NCBI GenBank assembly: GCA_017654935.2
Contig: CM065687.1
Location: 17,176,740-17,240,739 of the forward strand
Direction of reading: 5' to 3'
DNA: 64,000 nucleotides
Source: Phymorhynchus buccinoides
Taxonomy: Eukaryota; Mollusca; Gastropoda; Neogastropoda; Raphitomidae
Below are positions 11,207 to 22,621 of this stretch, in pieces. How positions within the stretch are numbered: position 1 is the stretch's first letter; every line of letters begins with the position of its first letter. Under the pieces are notes generated by a model. The model did no database searches. It was not told the DNA's origin and saw nothing but the letters and a program-made list of their open reading frames with translations. The translations under genes and the position numbers were made by a program.

Positions 11207-12064
11207 ACTATGAAACACCACAGTTTAGTATATGTGCAATAGAACGAGTCTTGTGTGTACAGCCTGCTTGCAAAGTTAAAATAAATCTTGATGAACTTAG
11301 TATAGTAAGTCATTGTGCCGAAGCTTGAAAAAAGTGAATTTTGTATATTTAAATTATAATACTGTCGGTATTGATGATGTTGAGTGTTACTTGTTTAAGA
11401 TAAAAAATAAATGGCGTAGCTTAAATAATACGGGTATATCTCTTCAATACTGCAGATGATGAAATGATTCTATAGCAGAATGCTATGTTGCGTTTTGACA
11501 CATATGGAAGTCTTGATACTGTTTTGGCCCATGAAGAATCATGAGGCATATGATTTTGGTTTTGTCTGCCTGTCACACATTTTTGTTCTTTTTTGTAGTA
11601 ATGGAAGGGTTTAAACTAAAGTGTCACCAAAAGTCTTTTCCCTTTATCTTAAAGGTAAAAGGATGTACCATAGACATTCCCAGACAGATTTGTTTCCCAT
11701 AGACAAAATCACCCAAACATTTCATGACAATCCAATTGTAGATCTGATTATAGTAACAGCTTCCAAGCAACAGCATAACTGGAGATATGAATACCTAAAC
11801 ATAGCAACTTGCTTCTTTTTCCACTATGACATGTTAAGTGCCAGATCCAATGAAGAGAAGCGGGAGGGGAAAAGTGGCTGAGAAAATGTCTGCTGCTCGG
11901 CGACACCAAATAGCAGTTTTTTAAAATATCTTCTGGTAGTATTTACATGAAACTTTATAAATTAAGTTTAAATTGCTATCAGCAAAATGTCCATGCAGTT
12001 TGTAGCTTTAAACTGAAGGAATGATGTCTTTGGCCTGCATTTATTCATATTGCGGGCAGCCATC
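11207..12064. other. No gene recognised
   Basis: AT-rich, non-repetitive within the window. An 86-codon frame at 11621-11881 shows no domain or splice context I would trust. Confidence 0.4.
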
Positions 12065-12611
12065 TTGGGTTTTTGTCTATTAGTCAAATTGCCCAAACTT
12101 TTCAGCCCAGCCCCCCATCGGATTTCAAATCAGCAATGAAAACTGAGATGAAAAGTGCAAAAAAACACCTTTATTATGCTTTGCAAGGTGGTCAGCTTTG
12201 ACCCCCGAACTATTTGCTTGATCTCATGTGAACATTTCAAAATTATTTGTGTGAACATTTCAAGATATTTTAGCATTTATTTTTGCTTGAATCCATGAAT
12301 CCATGTGTCTGCACTCATCAAGGAATGGAAAAAGGGATTAACCCACATATTGGGTTTTTGTCTATTAGTCAAATTGCCCAAACTTTTCAGCCCAGCCCCC
12401 CATCGGATTTCAAATCAGCAATGAAAACTGAGATGAAAAGTGCAAAAAAACACCTTAATCTCATGTGAACTATTTGCTTGATCTCATGTGAACATTTCAA
12501 AATTATTTGTGTGAACATTTCAAGATATTTTAGCGGTTTTTTTAAGCTTGAATCCATGAATCCATGTGTCTGCACTCATCAAGGAATGGAAAAAGGGATT
12601 AATCCACATAT
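12065..12611. repeat. Direct tandem duplication, period ~285 bp
   Basis: Copy 1 begins TTGGGTTTTTGTCTATTAGTC at 12065 and copy 2 begins with the same words at 12350. Both run through CCCAGCCCCCCATCGGATTTC, AAGATATTTTAGC and CCATGTGTCTGCACTCATC. Copy 2 lacks about 24 bp present in copy 1. Recent duplication, noncoding. Confidence 0.9.
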
Positions 12612-12745
12612 TTCTTCTCCCCCCCCCCTCCGGGTTCGATATGTTTACTTGTTTTTTTTCTGTTTATGCATTCAAAGCTCGAGTATGGTTTGTGCTATGC
12701 AGACACAACTTTCTTTGTATTGCAGTCTCAAGGACTGAATTACAG

Positions 12746-12748
<3 letters not shown>

Positions 12749-12821
<73 letters not shown>
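12749..12821. repeat. (TC)n microsatellite
   Basis: Uninterrupted CT dinucleotides of about 73 bp. Confidence 0.95.
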
Positions 12822-12825
<4 letters not shown>

Positions 12826-12829
12826 CTCA

Positions 12830-13590
12830 CTTATTTCCTTGTCTGAATTTGATAATATTTTATTATTATGATAGTATTGCTCATCCACATGTTTATTTTC
12901 TTTTGAGTGTATATGCCTTCATATTTTCTTGATTACTTTTTTATGTTATGTTATGTAAGTATGATGTTTCGTTGTGTTGTTTATTTTCCCTCGTTTTCTT
13001 TATGCACAAAACAAATTACACAAAAAAGTGAAATTAAACAAATCATTGTATGTGCGTTAACTCTTACAGTACAGCCAATGCAAGCATTTGGCCGCCATAT
13101 TGCCCCCATTTCAAATCCATCACTCACTTGGTCGACATCTTGACAGCCATCTTAATCTGGTAAAACAGCTTTTTTAATTCTAGAACTAGATTTATTGAAT
13201 TCAGAAACGCTTATATAGACACTTGCATTGCAATTACATAGACTGCATTAATGTTTCAGCCAGCAGAGGTATTTGGTCGCCATTTTAGCCGCCGTTTTGA
13301 ATTAAGAATGGTCAAGTATTGTTGTTGTTAGCACCGGAAATGGATTGTTTGACTCCAAAACCCTATCCTACATACCACAATTATGTTTCTACGCATTGAA
13401 GTTTCATGAAGATTTTTTACCCTTTGTTATGTTACTGATTAAAAACAAAGGCCACCAGAAAAAGTGGGTACAAAAGGGTGACACATTTAAAAGGAAAGAA
13501 ATGTGGTGTGGGGGTGGTGGGGGTTCGTCATGCTGCCTTTATGCGACTAAGAGATAGTGAGACCTAGCATGTATGTCTTCAGCTAGAGAA
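12830..13590. other. No gene recognised
   Basis: Unique AT-rich sequence, presumably intronic to the lectin gene. Short related GGCCGCCATATTGCC and GGTCGCCATTTTAGCC motifs occur near 13090 and 13275. Confidence 0.4.
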
Positions 13591-13800
13591 TACATTTTTA
13601 AGAATTTCCATAGCAAATCAAGAGAATGGTGAAGACAGAAAGAGAGTAGTTGATAGTAAGGAAAAGGAAAAGGCCGTCACAGAGAGTGACAGGTTGGAGG
13701 ACGTTGCAAGCGCATAACTTCCAGAGGGTGGGGGAACTCTTGTACCAAAGATCTCCGGTGTCCCTATGGGGGACAACTGCTTGTAATTTATAGCAAACCA
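13591..13800 (-). repeat. Dispersed repeat with conserved open frame, copy 1
   Basis: On the minus strand this reads CCCATAGGGACACCGG, then GAGTTCCCCCACCCTCTGG and AAGTTATGCGCTTGCAACG. It matches 57215-57345 on the + strand. Both copies keep an open frame with a peptide resembling SSPTLWKLCACN. The family is unknown to me. It may be part of a transposon. Confidence 0.6.
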
Positions 13801-14222
13801 TGTTTATTTGAATATTGTTCTTGCTTTTCAGCTATTTCACATGTTTACATTATTTTGAAATATATAACATTTTTCAAACAAATTAGCTAAATATTACGTT
13901 TTTCTTTGCATTTCTGAGCTATTTCGATTCACAATAGTTTTGTTGTTATTAATTTTCTAAAAGAAAAAATAAGCATGACAAAGAGCAATTTCGTGACCTT
14001 TGACCCCCTCTGGTTTTCACATCAACAGGTTCCCCCTAGTTTACCTCTTAAAAAACAGAAAGTGTCTGCCCCCTTCTACCACTGCAGACCCAGGATGTTT
14101 GCTTTGGAGCGGTGGGCTTTCAATTTCTTGTTCTAGGCACTTTCTAACGTCTTCTCTGTTGGGATGGAAAGTTTGAGCGTGATTTTGTCTAACAAACTGG
14201 ATAGCCTCTGTTTTATCACCGT
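13801..14222. other. No gene recognised
   Basis: AT-rich probable intron sequence. The 71-codon minus-strand frame at 14041-14256 runs into the adjacent miniature element and has no domain. Confidence 0.4.
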
Positions 14223-14490
14223 TTAACCCTTTCGCCGCCAGCCATTTTCCAGTCAAAAAATACCATTAAGCTTAAGTATCTGCAATATTGCGAATTCCCC
14301 TGTAACATGCATAGCATTGGGCCTATCCTTACCTCCCAAAAATAAGAAAATATAGGGTCTTTGGATAACAGGTCCTGATTTGATGCCTTTTAGTGACATG
14401 GGTGTTAAACCATTGTGGTGCTAAAATGCGACCTTGGCGGTGAAAGGGTTAAACCATTGTGGTGCTAAAATGCGACATTGGCGGTGAAAG
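14223..14490. mobile_element. TTAA-flanked miniature element plus a partial extra right end
   Basis: A full copy runs from TTAACCCTTTCGCCGCC (14223) to GGCGGTGAAAGGGTTAA (ending 14452). It is followed directly by a second copy of only the last ~40 bp (AAACCATTGTGGTGC...GGCGGTGAAAG), ending at 14490. That partial end stops five bases before the splice acceptor AG of the lectin exon at 14496. The result is a tandem right end with the final GGTTAA missing. Confidence 0.85.
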
Positions 14491-14495
14491 CGCAG

Positions 14496-14717
14496 TTCGG
14501 TGCAATGGAATGTCATGGACTGTTGCAGCCATTCCCCATACTTGTGCCAGTGGCTATCAGAACGACTGTGATCGGTGTGTGAAGTACGTCAACGACCGTG
14601 TGAACTATCCTACAGCCGCAGCCGCCTGCAGAGGAGTCAAAGGAGGACGCCTGTCCCACGCTAAAACCACAGCTGAACTCGACTGTCTTAAAAGCTTCGT
14701 TAATAATACGGGTCACG
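14496..14717 (+). CDS. C-type lectin-like domain, N-terminal half (exon)
   Basis: A 222-bp exon encoding the first half of a C-type lectin-like domain. It carries CASGYQNDCDRC, then a first helix region, YPTAAAACRGVKGGRLS (the typical A-x-x-x-C...G-x-L motif around the first core cysteine), and an ELDCLKSFV segment for the second helix. The donor GTACGT follows at 14718 and leaves one coding base (phase 1). The acceptor GCAG at 14492-14495 leaves two bases that complete a phase 1 codon from 9237. The exon resumes at 38078. The intron just upstream is the end of a miniature transposon, so the acceptor has almost no pyrimidine tract. The exon may be poorly spliced or the gene may be decaying. 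The domain call is firm. The exact 5' border is moderate, because AG at 14489-14490 is the alternative but gives the wrong phase. Confidence 0.85.
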
Positions 14718-14830
14718 GTACGTAAACACTCACAACATTAGTTACTCATCTTTTCCCCATGAGGCACAATCTCGAATTAGTTTAAAAGACAAACATGAAA
14801 ATTAAAAAAAATTAAAAAGAAGTTTCACAC

Positions 14831-17800
14831 AAGGGCATCGCCGGGCGACAGATATGTCCTTTGCCGGTTACGCCCTGTACCTCCCTTCCTTCTCACATCT
14901 TAGGTCCCCGTCCTCCTTGTGACCTTTGGGTGATGCACCTACAAACCCTTGACTGGGCGCAAATCGTTTTCTGGAATGCACACCCTTAATTGGTGGGGTG
15001 AACACCCTTAACACTGAGACATGTCTGCCACTCGGCGACATTTAAGCCCCACGTAGCACATTTTGTGCTAGGATGTATTTTACTTTTGGTATTAGACCTT
15101 GATCGGTATGCCATAATCAGAACGGCGATAAGCCAAAGTACCTACATGCCAAATGTGAAGACTCTAAGACCAACGGTGTGGAAGTTATGGCACCTTAAAG
15201 ATGTTCGGTTTTCAAGGTCGTACGCCAAGGTCAAGGTCACGACGGCAATAATTGATGCGCGGCTGCCTTCCGCTCATGGTGATACACTAACACACAAACC
15301 TTGAAGCGATTCGGTCAAGCGGTTCGGGAGATATCCTTGGGACAGACAGAAGAAGACAAAAACCCAAGGGCATCGCCGTGCGGCAGATAGCCACGCCTTG
15401 TACCTCCCTTCCCCCTTCACATCTTCGGTCCCCGTCCTCCTTGTGACCTTTGGGTGATGCACCTACACACTCTTGACTGGGTGCAAATCGTTTTCTGGGA
15501 TGCACACCCTTAATTGGTGGGGTGAACACCCTTAACACTGAGACATGTCTGCCACTCGGCGACATTTAAGCCCCACGTAGCACATTTTGTGCTAGGATGT
15601 ATTTTACTTTTGGTATTAGACCTTGATCGGTATGCCATCATCAGAACGGCGATAAGCCAAAGTACCTACATGCCAAATGTGAAGACTCTAAGACCAACGG
15701 TGTGGAAGTTATGACACCTTAAAGATGTTCGGTTTTCAAGGTCGTACGCCAAGGTCAAGGTCACGACGGCAATAATTGATGCGCGGCTGCCTTCCGCTCA
15801 TGGTGATACACTAACACACAAACTTTGAAGCGATTCGGTCAAGCGGTTCGGGAGATATCCTTGGGACAGACAGAAGAAGAAAAAACCCAAGGGCATCGCC
15901 GTGCGGCAGATAGCCACGCCTTGTACCTCCCTTCCCCCTTCACATCTTCGGTCCCCGTCCTCCTTGTGACCTTTGGGTGATGCACCTACACACTCTTGAC
16001 TGGGTGCAAATCGTTTTCTGGGATGCACACCCTTAATTGGTAGGGTGCACACCCTTAACATTGAGACATGTCTGCCGCTCGGCGACATAGCCCCACGTAG
16101 GACATTTTGTTCTAGGATGTCTTTTAAGTTTAGTATTAGACCCCCTTTACCGGGATGTACACCCTTAATTAGTGGGGTGTACACCCTTAATGGGGTACAC
16201 ACAGTTTACTCGGAGACATGTCTGCCGCTCGGCGACTTGAAAATCCCACATGGCATAATTTTACTGCAATGTCTTCTATTCTTCTTTTTACACCTCCCCA
16301 CAAAATTTGGAGTGATTCTGTACAGTATTTCACGATATATAGGATGGTGAAGAAAAACGGAAACATATCTGCCGCTTGGCGACATTCTATTTCCGAGGGA
16401 TAATTTACGAATGTGTTATACTCTTAGTGTCACATCCTGACACAAAATTGGAAGGGATTCTGTCTTCTAGTTCATGAGATACAGCTTGAAAAAGAAATAT
16501 ATAGCGCAAATAAGGAAATTTCGGTTTTCAAGGTCACACTTCAAGGGCAAGGTCAGCATGGCGATAATTTTTGCTCGGGTGTTTTCTATTCATGGGTATA
16601 CAGTACCACACACAATCTGAAGCGCTTCTGTCAAGTGCAAATGTGGAAAATATGGCTTAAAACCCAATTTGTAGACCCCTACCACTTTCAAGGCCTACCG
16701 CTCTCCCGGACCGTGACCTTGACCTTGATCGGTCTGCCATCATCAGAACGGGCATAAGCCAAAGTACCTCCATGCCAAATGTGAAGACTCTAAGACCAAC
16801 GGTGTGAAAGTTATGGCCCCTTAAAGATTTTAGTTTTGGTTGTTTTTCGAGGTCGTACACCAAGGTCAAGGTCAGAACGGCGAAATTGTTTGCGCGGATG
16901 CCGTCCTCTCGTAGTGACACACCACCACGCACAATTGGACGCGATTCGGTCAAGCGGTTCGGGAGATATCCTTGGGACAGACAGAAAAACAAACAGAAAA
17001 AACAAGGGCATCGCCGGCGACATGAAAATCCCACGTGGCATAATTTGAACTGCAATGTCTTCTACTCTTCTTTTTACCTCCCCCCCCCCTCCCCACACAC
17101 ACACACAAAATTTTGAGTGATTCTATACAGTATTTAACGAGATATAGGAGGGTGAAGAAAAAAGGAAACATGTCTGCCGCTCGGCGACATTCTATTTCCG
17201 AGGGATAATTTATGTACGAATGTGTTATGCTCTGTCACATCCTGACACAAAATTGGAAGGGATTCTGTCTTCTAGTTCACGAGATGCAGCTTGAACAAGA
17301 AATATATAGCGCAAAGAAGGAAAATTCGGTTTTCAAGGTCACACTTCAAGGTCAAGGTCAGTATGGCCATAATTTATGCGCTGATGTTTTCTACTCTAGG
17401 TTACACAATCTGAAGCGCTTCTTTCAAATACAAATGTGGAAAATATGGCTTAAAACCCAATTTGTAAACCCCTACCACATTCAAGGCCTACTGATGTCCC
17501 GGACCTTGACCTTGATCGGTATGCAATCGTCAGAACGGGCATAAGCCAAAGTACCTACATGCCAAATGTGAAGACTCTAAGACCAACGGTGTGGAAGTTA
17601 TGGCCCCTTAAATATGTTCGGTTTTTAAGGTCGCACGCCAAGGTCAAGGTCACGACGGAAAAACGGTTTGCGCGGATGCCTTCCTCTCATAGTGACACAC
17701 CACCACACAACATTTGAAGCGATTCGATCAAGCCGTTCGGGAGATATCCTTGGGACAGACAGAAAGAAAAAAAAAGAAAAAAAAAGAAGAAACATACACG

Positions 17801-19270
17801 AACGAAAATAGACTCCTTTGCGATCGTAGATCGGCAAAGGACAACAAAGAAAGGAAGAAACAGACTCGAACGAAAACATACTCCTTTACGATCTACTTCA
17901 TAAATCGGCAAAGGACAAAGAAAACAAGGGCATCGCCGAGTGGCAGATATGTCCTTTGCCGGTTACGCCCTGTACATGCCCTGCCCTGTACCTCCCTTCC
18001 CTCTCACATCTTCGGTCCCCGTCCTCCTTGTGACCTTTCGGTGATGCACCTACACACCCTTGACTGGGTGCAAATCGTTTTCCGGGATGCACACCCTTAA
18101 TTGGTGGGGTGAACACCCTTAACACTGAGACATGTCACCCTTATTAACACGGCGACATTTAAGCCCCACGTAGCACATTTTGTGCTAGGATGTATTTTAC
18201 GTTTATTATTAGACTCCCTCCTTTACCGGGATGTACACCCTTAATTAGTGGGGTGTACACCCAAATTGGAATGTACACCCTTAACTTGGAGCCATGTCTG
18301 CCGCTCGGCGACATGAAAATCCCACGTGGCATAATTTGTACTGCAATGTCTTCTACTTTTCTTTTTACACCTCCTCACAAACTTTGGAGTGATTCTATAC
18401 AGTATTTCATGAGATATAAGAGGTTGAAGAAAAAAGGAAACATGTCTGCTGCTCGGCGACATTGTATTGCTGAGGGATAAATTATGTACGAATGTGTTAT
18501 GCTCTTTATAGTGTCACATCCTGACACAAAATTGGAAGGGATTCTGTCTTCTAGTTCATGAGATACAGCTTGAACAAGAAATATATAGCGGAAAGAAGGA
18601 AATTTCGGTTTTCAAGGTCACGCTTCAAGGTCAAGGTCAGCATGGCGATAACTTATGCTGTTATGTTTTCTACTCTAGGGTATACAGTGCCACACACAAT
18701 CTGAAGCGTTTCTGTAAAGAACAAATGTGGAACATATGGCTTAAAACCCAATTTGTAGACCCCTACCACTTTGAAGGCTTACCGATCTCGCGGACCTTGA
18801 CCTTGTCCTTGATCGGTATGCCATCATCAGAACGGCGATAAGCCAAAGTACCTCCATGCGAAATGTGAGGACTCTAAGACCAACGGTGTGGAAGGTATGG
18901 CCCCTTAAAGAGTTTTGGTTTTCAAGGTCATCCGCCAAGGTCAAGGTCACGACGGCGAAATGTTTTGCGCGGATGCCTTCCTCTTGTAATGACACACCAC
19001 CACACGATATTTGACACGATTTGGTCAAGCGGTTCGGGAGATATCCTTGGGACAGACAGACAGATTAAACATCAACAAACAAACAAAGAAAACAAACGCG
19101 AATGAAAACATACTCCTTTGCGATCTATGATCGGCAAAGGACAAAATCAAACAAAAAAAGAAACAAACTCAAACGAAAACATACGGCAATGGACAAAAAC
19201 AAAGGACAAAAAAACAAACAAAGAAATATGCACGAACGAAAATAAACTCCTTTGCCATCGTAGATCGGCA
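14831..19270 (+). repeat. Modular array of an AAGGTCA-rich dispersed repeat (about five units)
   Basis: Units start AAGGGCATCGCCG at 14831, 15366, 15889, 17004 and 17926. The first two are 535 and 523 bp, the later ones 1115, 922 and about 1300 bp through extra modules. Recurrent modules in order: CCCCGTCCTCCTTGTGACC, ACACCCTTAATTGGTGGGG, CATGTCTGCCGCTCGGCGAC, ACCAACGGTGTGGAAGTTATG, TCAAGGTCAAGGTCA, GCGGATGCCTTCCTCTC, AAGCGATTCGGTCAAGCGG, GGGAGATATCCTTGGGACAG and, at the far end, a CTCCTTTGCGATC/GATCGGCAAAGG pair. No transposase or RT frame is visible. The element class is unknown to me. Open frames inside are repeat shadows. Confidence 0.85.
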
Positions 19271-19524
19271 AAGGACAAAAAGTTATGAAAACAGTTTCAC
19301 AAAGAAAACAGTTCAAGAAGACAATGGTGACATTTTGCGCTATATACCGAGAGGCATTAATTCTGTGAATAGTAAATTGTGGATTTCTTCGGTAAAACGT
19401 GCAAAATGAATCATTTTGTGAACTACATTTGCTCCCTAGGGTCCAAGCTATTTTTGGAGCCACTCAACATGGATCTAGCCATTATGATGATTGAGCCACA
19501 GCTCACTTAGTCCGAAACACAGAA

Positions 19525-19835
19525 GGTCAGGTCAGGTAAGAGAATAAGGACAACTAGGCCTTGCGGCCTCTTAATGTGTCCTTTCTGATTATTTGTATTC
19601 TTTGTTTATGATTGGCATGACTAGGACGCTTTCAGATGTGTTAATCATATACACATTTCAATTGTTGAATCTTGGGGTCTTTGTCGAGGAGGTTTTTGAA
19701 CTGATTAAGGTTAGGTGCCAATTTATGTGCTGGAAGAGAATTCCAGTATTCAGTGACTCTGTTACTAAAGAAATTATTTATAATGTTGGTTCTGCTGTAT
19801 TGGTTTAGTAGTTTCAAATCATTATTCCTAGTTTT
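19525..19835 (-). repeat. 3' UTR and tail of LINE A
   Basis: Read on the minus strand, the RT frame is followed by AT-rich UTR, then GAGGCCGCAAGGCCTAG, then CTTACCTGACCTGACC. This is a typical CR1/L2-style ending with short tail repeats in place of poly-A. Confidence 0.65.
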
Positions 19836-21074
19836 TTAGTATTTAGAAAGTTGTAACAAATGTTTGTTAGTAATATCAGAACTGTGAACAATTTTATAAA
19901 CATTTATCAAATCACCACGTAGTCGCCAATATTTTAGGGATGGTAAATTCAGTTTATATAACCTGTCACCATAATCTAAATTCCGTAATGCTTTTACTAG
20001 TTTGGCTGCTCTCCTTTGAACCCATTCGATAGCCTGAGACTGTCTTTTTAGGAAAGGATTCCAAATTAAGTTGCCATATTCCAAGTGGGGTCTCACCAAA
20101 CTTTTATACAGATTTACAAACACCTCTCCATTCAGTCCTATAAAACTCCTCCTTATTAATCCTAACATTTTGTTTGCTTTATTAATTGCGGATGTTATAT
20201 GCTTATCAAATTTCAGTTTTGGATCAAAAATCACTCCAAGATCCTTTTCTTCTATGCAAGATTCCAACACGTATCTGTCGCTACCATGTGTTATTTATTA
20301 CGCTGTTCGAGGATTGTTTAGGTCCAAATGCATGACTTTACACTTGTTTGCTTTGAAGTAAAGATTCCACTTTGCGGACCAGTCAATAAGTTTGTGAATG
20401 TAATTTTGTAATTTTTTTGAATTTTTAGATGAGTTATATATTTTTGTGTCATCTGCAAAGATTCTACAGACACTTTGTACTTCGTCAAATAAAAACTGTA
20501 AAAAGAATCGGGCCAAGAATGCTCCCCTGTGGGATGCCACTCAAAACTTCTATGCCGTTTGATAACTTTTCACCTACCTGTACTTTCTGAGTTCTACCTT
20601 TCAAAAAGTTTCCTACTTTGTACTTCGTCAAATAAAAAGTGTAAAAAGAATCGGGCCAAGAATGCTCCCCTGTGGGATGCCACTCAAAACTTCTATGCCG
20701 TTTGATAACTTTTCACCTACCTGTACTTTCTGAGTTCTACCTTTCAAAAAGTTTCCTACCAGCAATACCATAAGCCTGAAGCTTAAGTAATAATCACTGA
20801 TGTGGAACTGAATCGAAAGCCTTTCTAAAATCGAGGTACACTACATCAAATGCTTCCTTTTCGTCAATTAGTTTTGTAAAATCATTCATTACATCAACTA
20901 GCTGGGACATACAGGATCTGCCGGATCTAATCCCGTGCTGGCAGTCAGAGTATAAGTTAAAGTCATTCATATGTTTGACCTCTGTATCCCTAATAAACTG
21001 CTCTAGTAGTTTACACACTATGCTGGTTAAGCTGACAGGCCTGTAATTTCCCGGATCTGGCTGCATGGCGTCAG
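19836..21074 (-). pseudogene. LINE A reverse transcriptase (CR1/L2-like), broken
   Basis: The minus strand encodes an RT domain in pieces. In order: DPGNYRPVSLTSIVCK, then YLDFRKAFDSVPHQ (palm), a degraded G-x-PQGS-LGP region, FADDTKIY (catalytic box with Y replaced by F), KCKVMHLDL, and then EKDLGVIFDPKLKF with VRPHLEYGN (thumb/connection). It ends with a stop after ITNKHLLQLSKY. Frameshifts and a ~139-bp tandem duplication at about 20476-20755, repeating TACTTTGTACTTCGTCAAAT, destroy it. It continues upstream at 22622 after an inserted segment. It is an old copy of an enzyme that copies LINE RNA at a nicked target site and is not functional here. Confidence 0.9.
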
Positions 21075-22428
21075 CACAAAATTATATGTACTAGCGCAAC
21101 TCCGAGTACCGGTAACGCCTAGTACTGGTAACGCCTAGTAACGGTAACGCCAAGTACTGGTAACGCTGAGTACAGCAAATTTGAAGCGATTCGGTTAAGA
21201 AACGGCGGAGTTATAAGGCCCCATTTCCCGTTGGCGCTGCTATGAGAGTGACGCGCTCTCCCTAGTAATGGTAACGCCTAGTAACGGTAACGCCAAGTAC
21301 TGGTAACGCTGAGAACAGCAAATTTGAAGCGATTCGGTTAAGAAAAGGCGGAGTTATAAGGCCCCGTTTCCCGTTGGCGCTGATCTGAGAGTGATGCGCT
21401 CTCCCTAGTAATGGTAACGGTAACGCCAAGTACTGGTAACGCTGAGTACAGCAAATTTGAAGCGATTCGGTTAAGAAACGGCAGAGTTATAAGGCCCCGT
21501 TTCACGTTGGCACTGCTCTGAGAGTGACGCGCTCTCCCGATTCTCTTCAAATTTGCTGCCAGGCTTTGCCCGGCCATGGCATGCCTGACAGCACAACTAA
21601 AGCAATTCAGTTAAGAAACGGCAGAGTTATTTGTGAAAAAGTGAAGCGGCGTATATCGCGCGCATGTCTGAATCGATTCGCTTCTAGTTTGGCACATTGC
21701 TAATCACCGTCACCGGTCATCTACCTGCCAAATTTGAAGGCAATCGGCCCACAAATACCGGCGATATGGGCACCGAGAGGCCGGTGGATACGCGTGTCGC
21801 ATTTGCCAAACCGTGCAAATGACACGACTGCCTCGGTTGCCATTGCCATTGCCCCGTTAGGGCTCATAGCAAATTGGAAGCGATTCGGTCGAAAAACGTC
21901 GGAGTTATAAGACCCGTTTTGTGCTTCACACACACGGACACACGCAACTTTGCCTTTTTATTATATGATGAAAACCAACAATGAGAGAGAGAGGGGGGGG
22001 GGGGGGGGGGGAGAGATGAAGTGGCCCTTAAATGGCTTACTTAGATGATCATTTGTTTAACGTCCTCCGGTCTGAAACAGACGCATATGGGACATTGGTA
22101 GATATAAAGATGTGGGAATGATCCTGGAGGCAATGCAACACCAGTAAAGTCACGATGTTTTAACAATGCAGACATGTACCAGTTTAAATCATTATAAACG
22201 GCTTACTTATACGTCTGTTACACAATTTAAATGCTAACAGCTTCTTGACTTCATCCGGGTGTGACATTTTCGTCTACAATACTTAGCTTAACTCCACCCT
22301 ATGACTAGCCGGTAAAGGTCAAGATGTCCCCCCCCCCCAAGCTGTATTTGATTAACCTTTTCAGCTAATTATCTTTGTTGAATAATTAATCGCAGTCATG
22401 ATAAAGGCCATTATCCAATAGCAGCCCC

Positions 22429-22463
<35 letters not shown>

Positions 22464-22621
22464 TATGTAGTGCAGTAGACACAACAGCCACAGAGCATTT
22501 GTCACAGTCCTGGTTCATTGCGTTTTTTCCGTCTTGCTTTTATCTTCTACTATTATTGAATGCATATGTGTTTAATTATGTAAATGGATGAAAATTAGTG
22601 TTAAATATAGCAACCGATAGA
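21075..22621. repeat. Insertion into LINE A: ~130-bp tandem units and C/G runs
   Basis: RT coding sequence breaks at about 21075 and resumes at about 22622, so this block is an insert. 21090-21530 has three units of about 130 bp containing GTAACGCCTAGTAACGGTAAC, AATTTGAAGCGATTCGGTTA and GGCGGAGTTATAAGGCCCC. A related single copy is at 21840-21960. Homopolymers follow: G near 21991-22010, C near 22327-22338 and C at about 22431-22463. The AAGCGATTCGGT word is shared with the 14.8-19.3 kb array. No gene. Confidence 0.75.

Noticed and set aside
14513..14716. Minus-strand frame overlapping the lectin exon
   Set aside because: Shadow of the + strand exon, with no family features.
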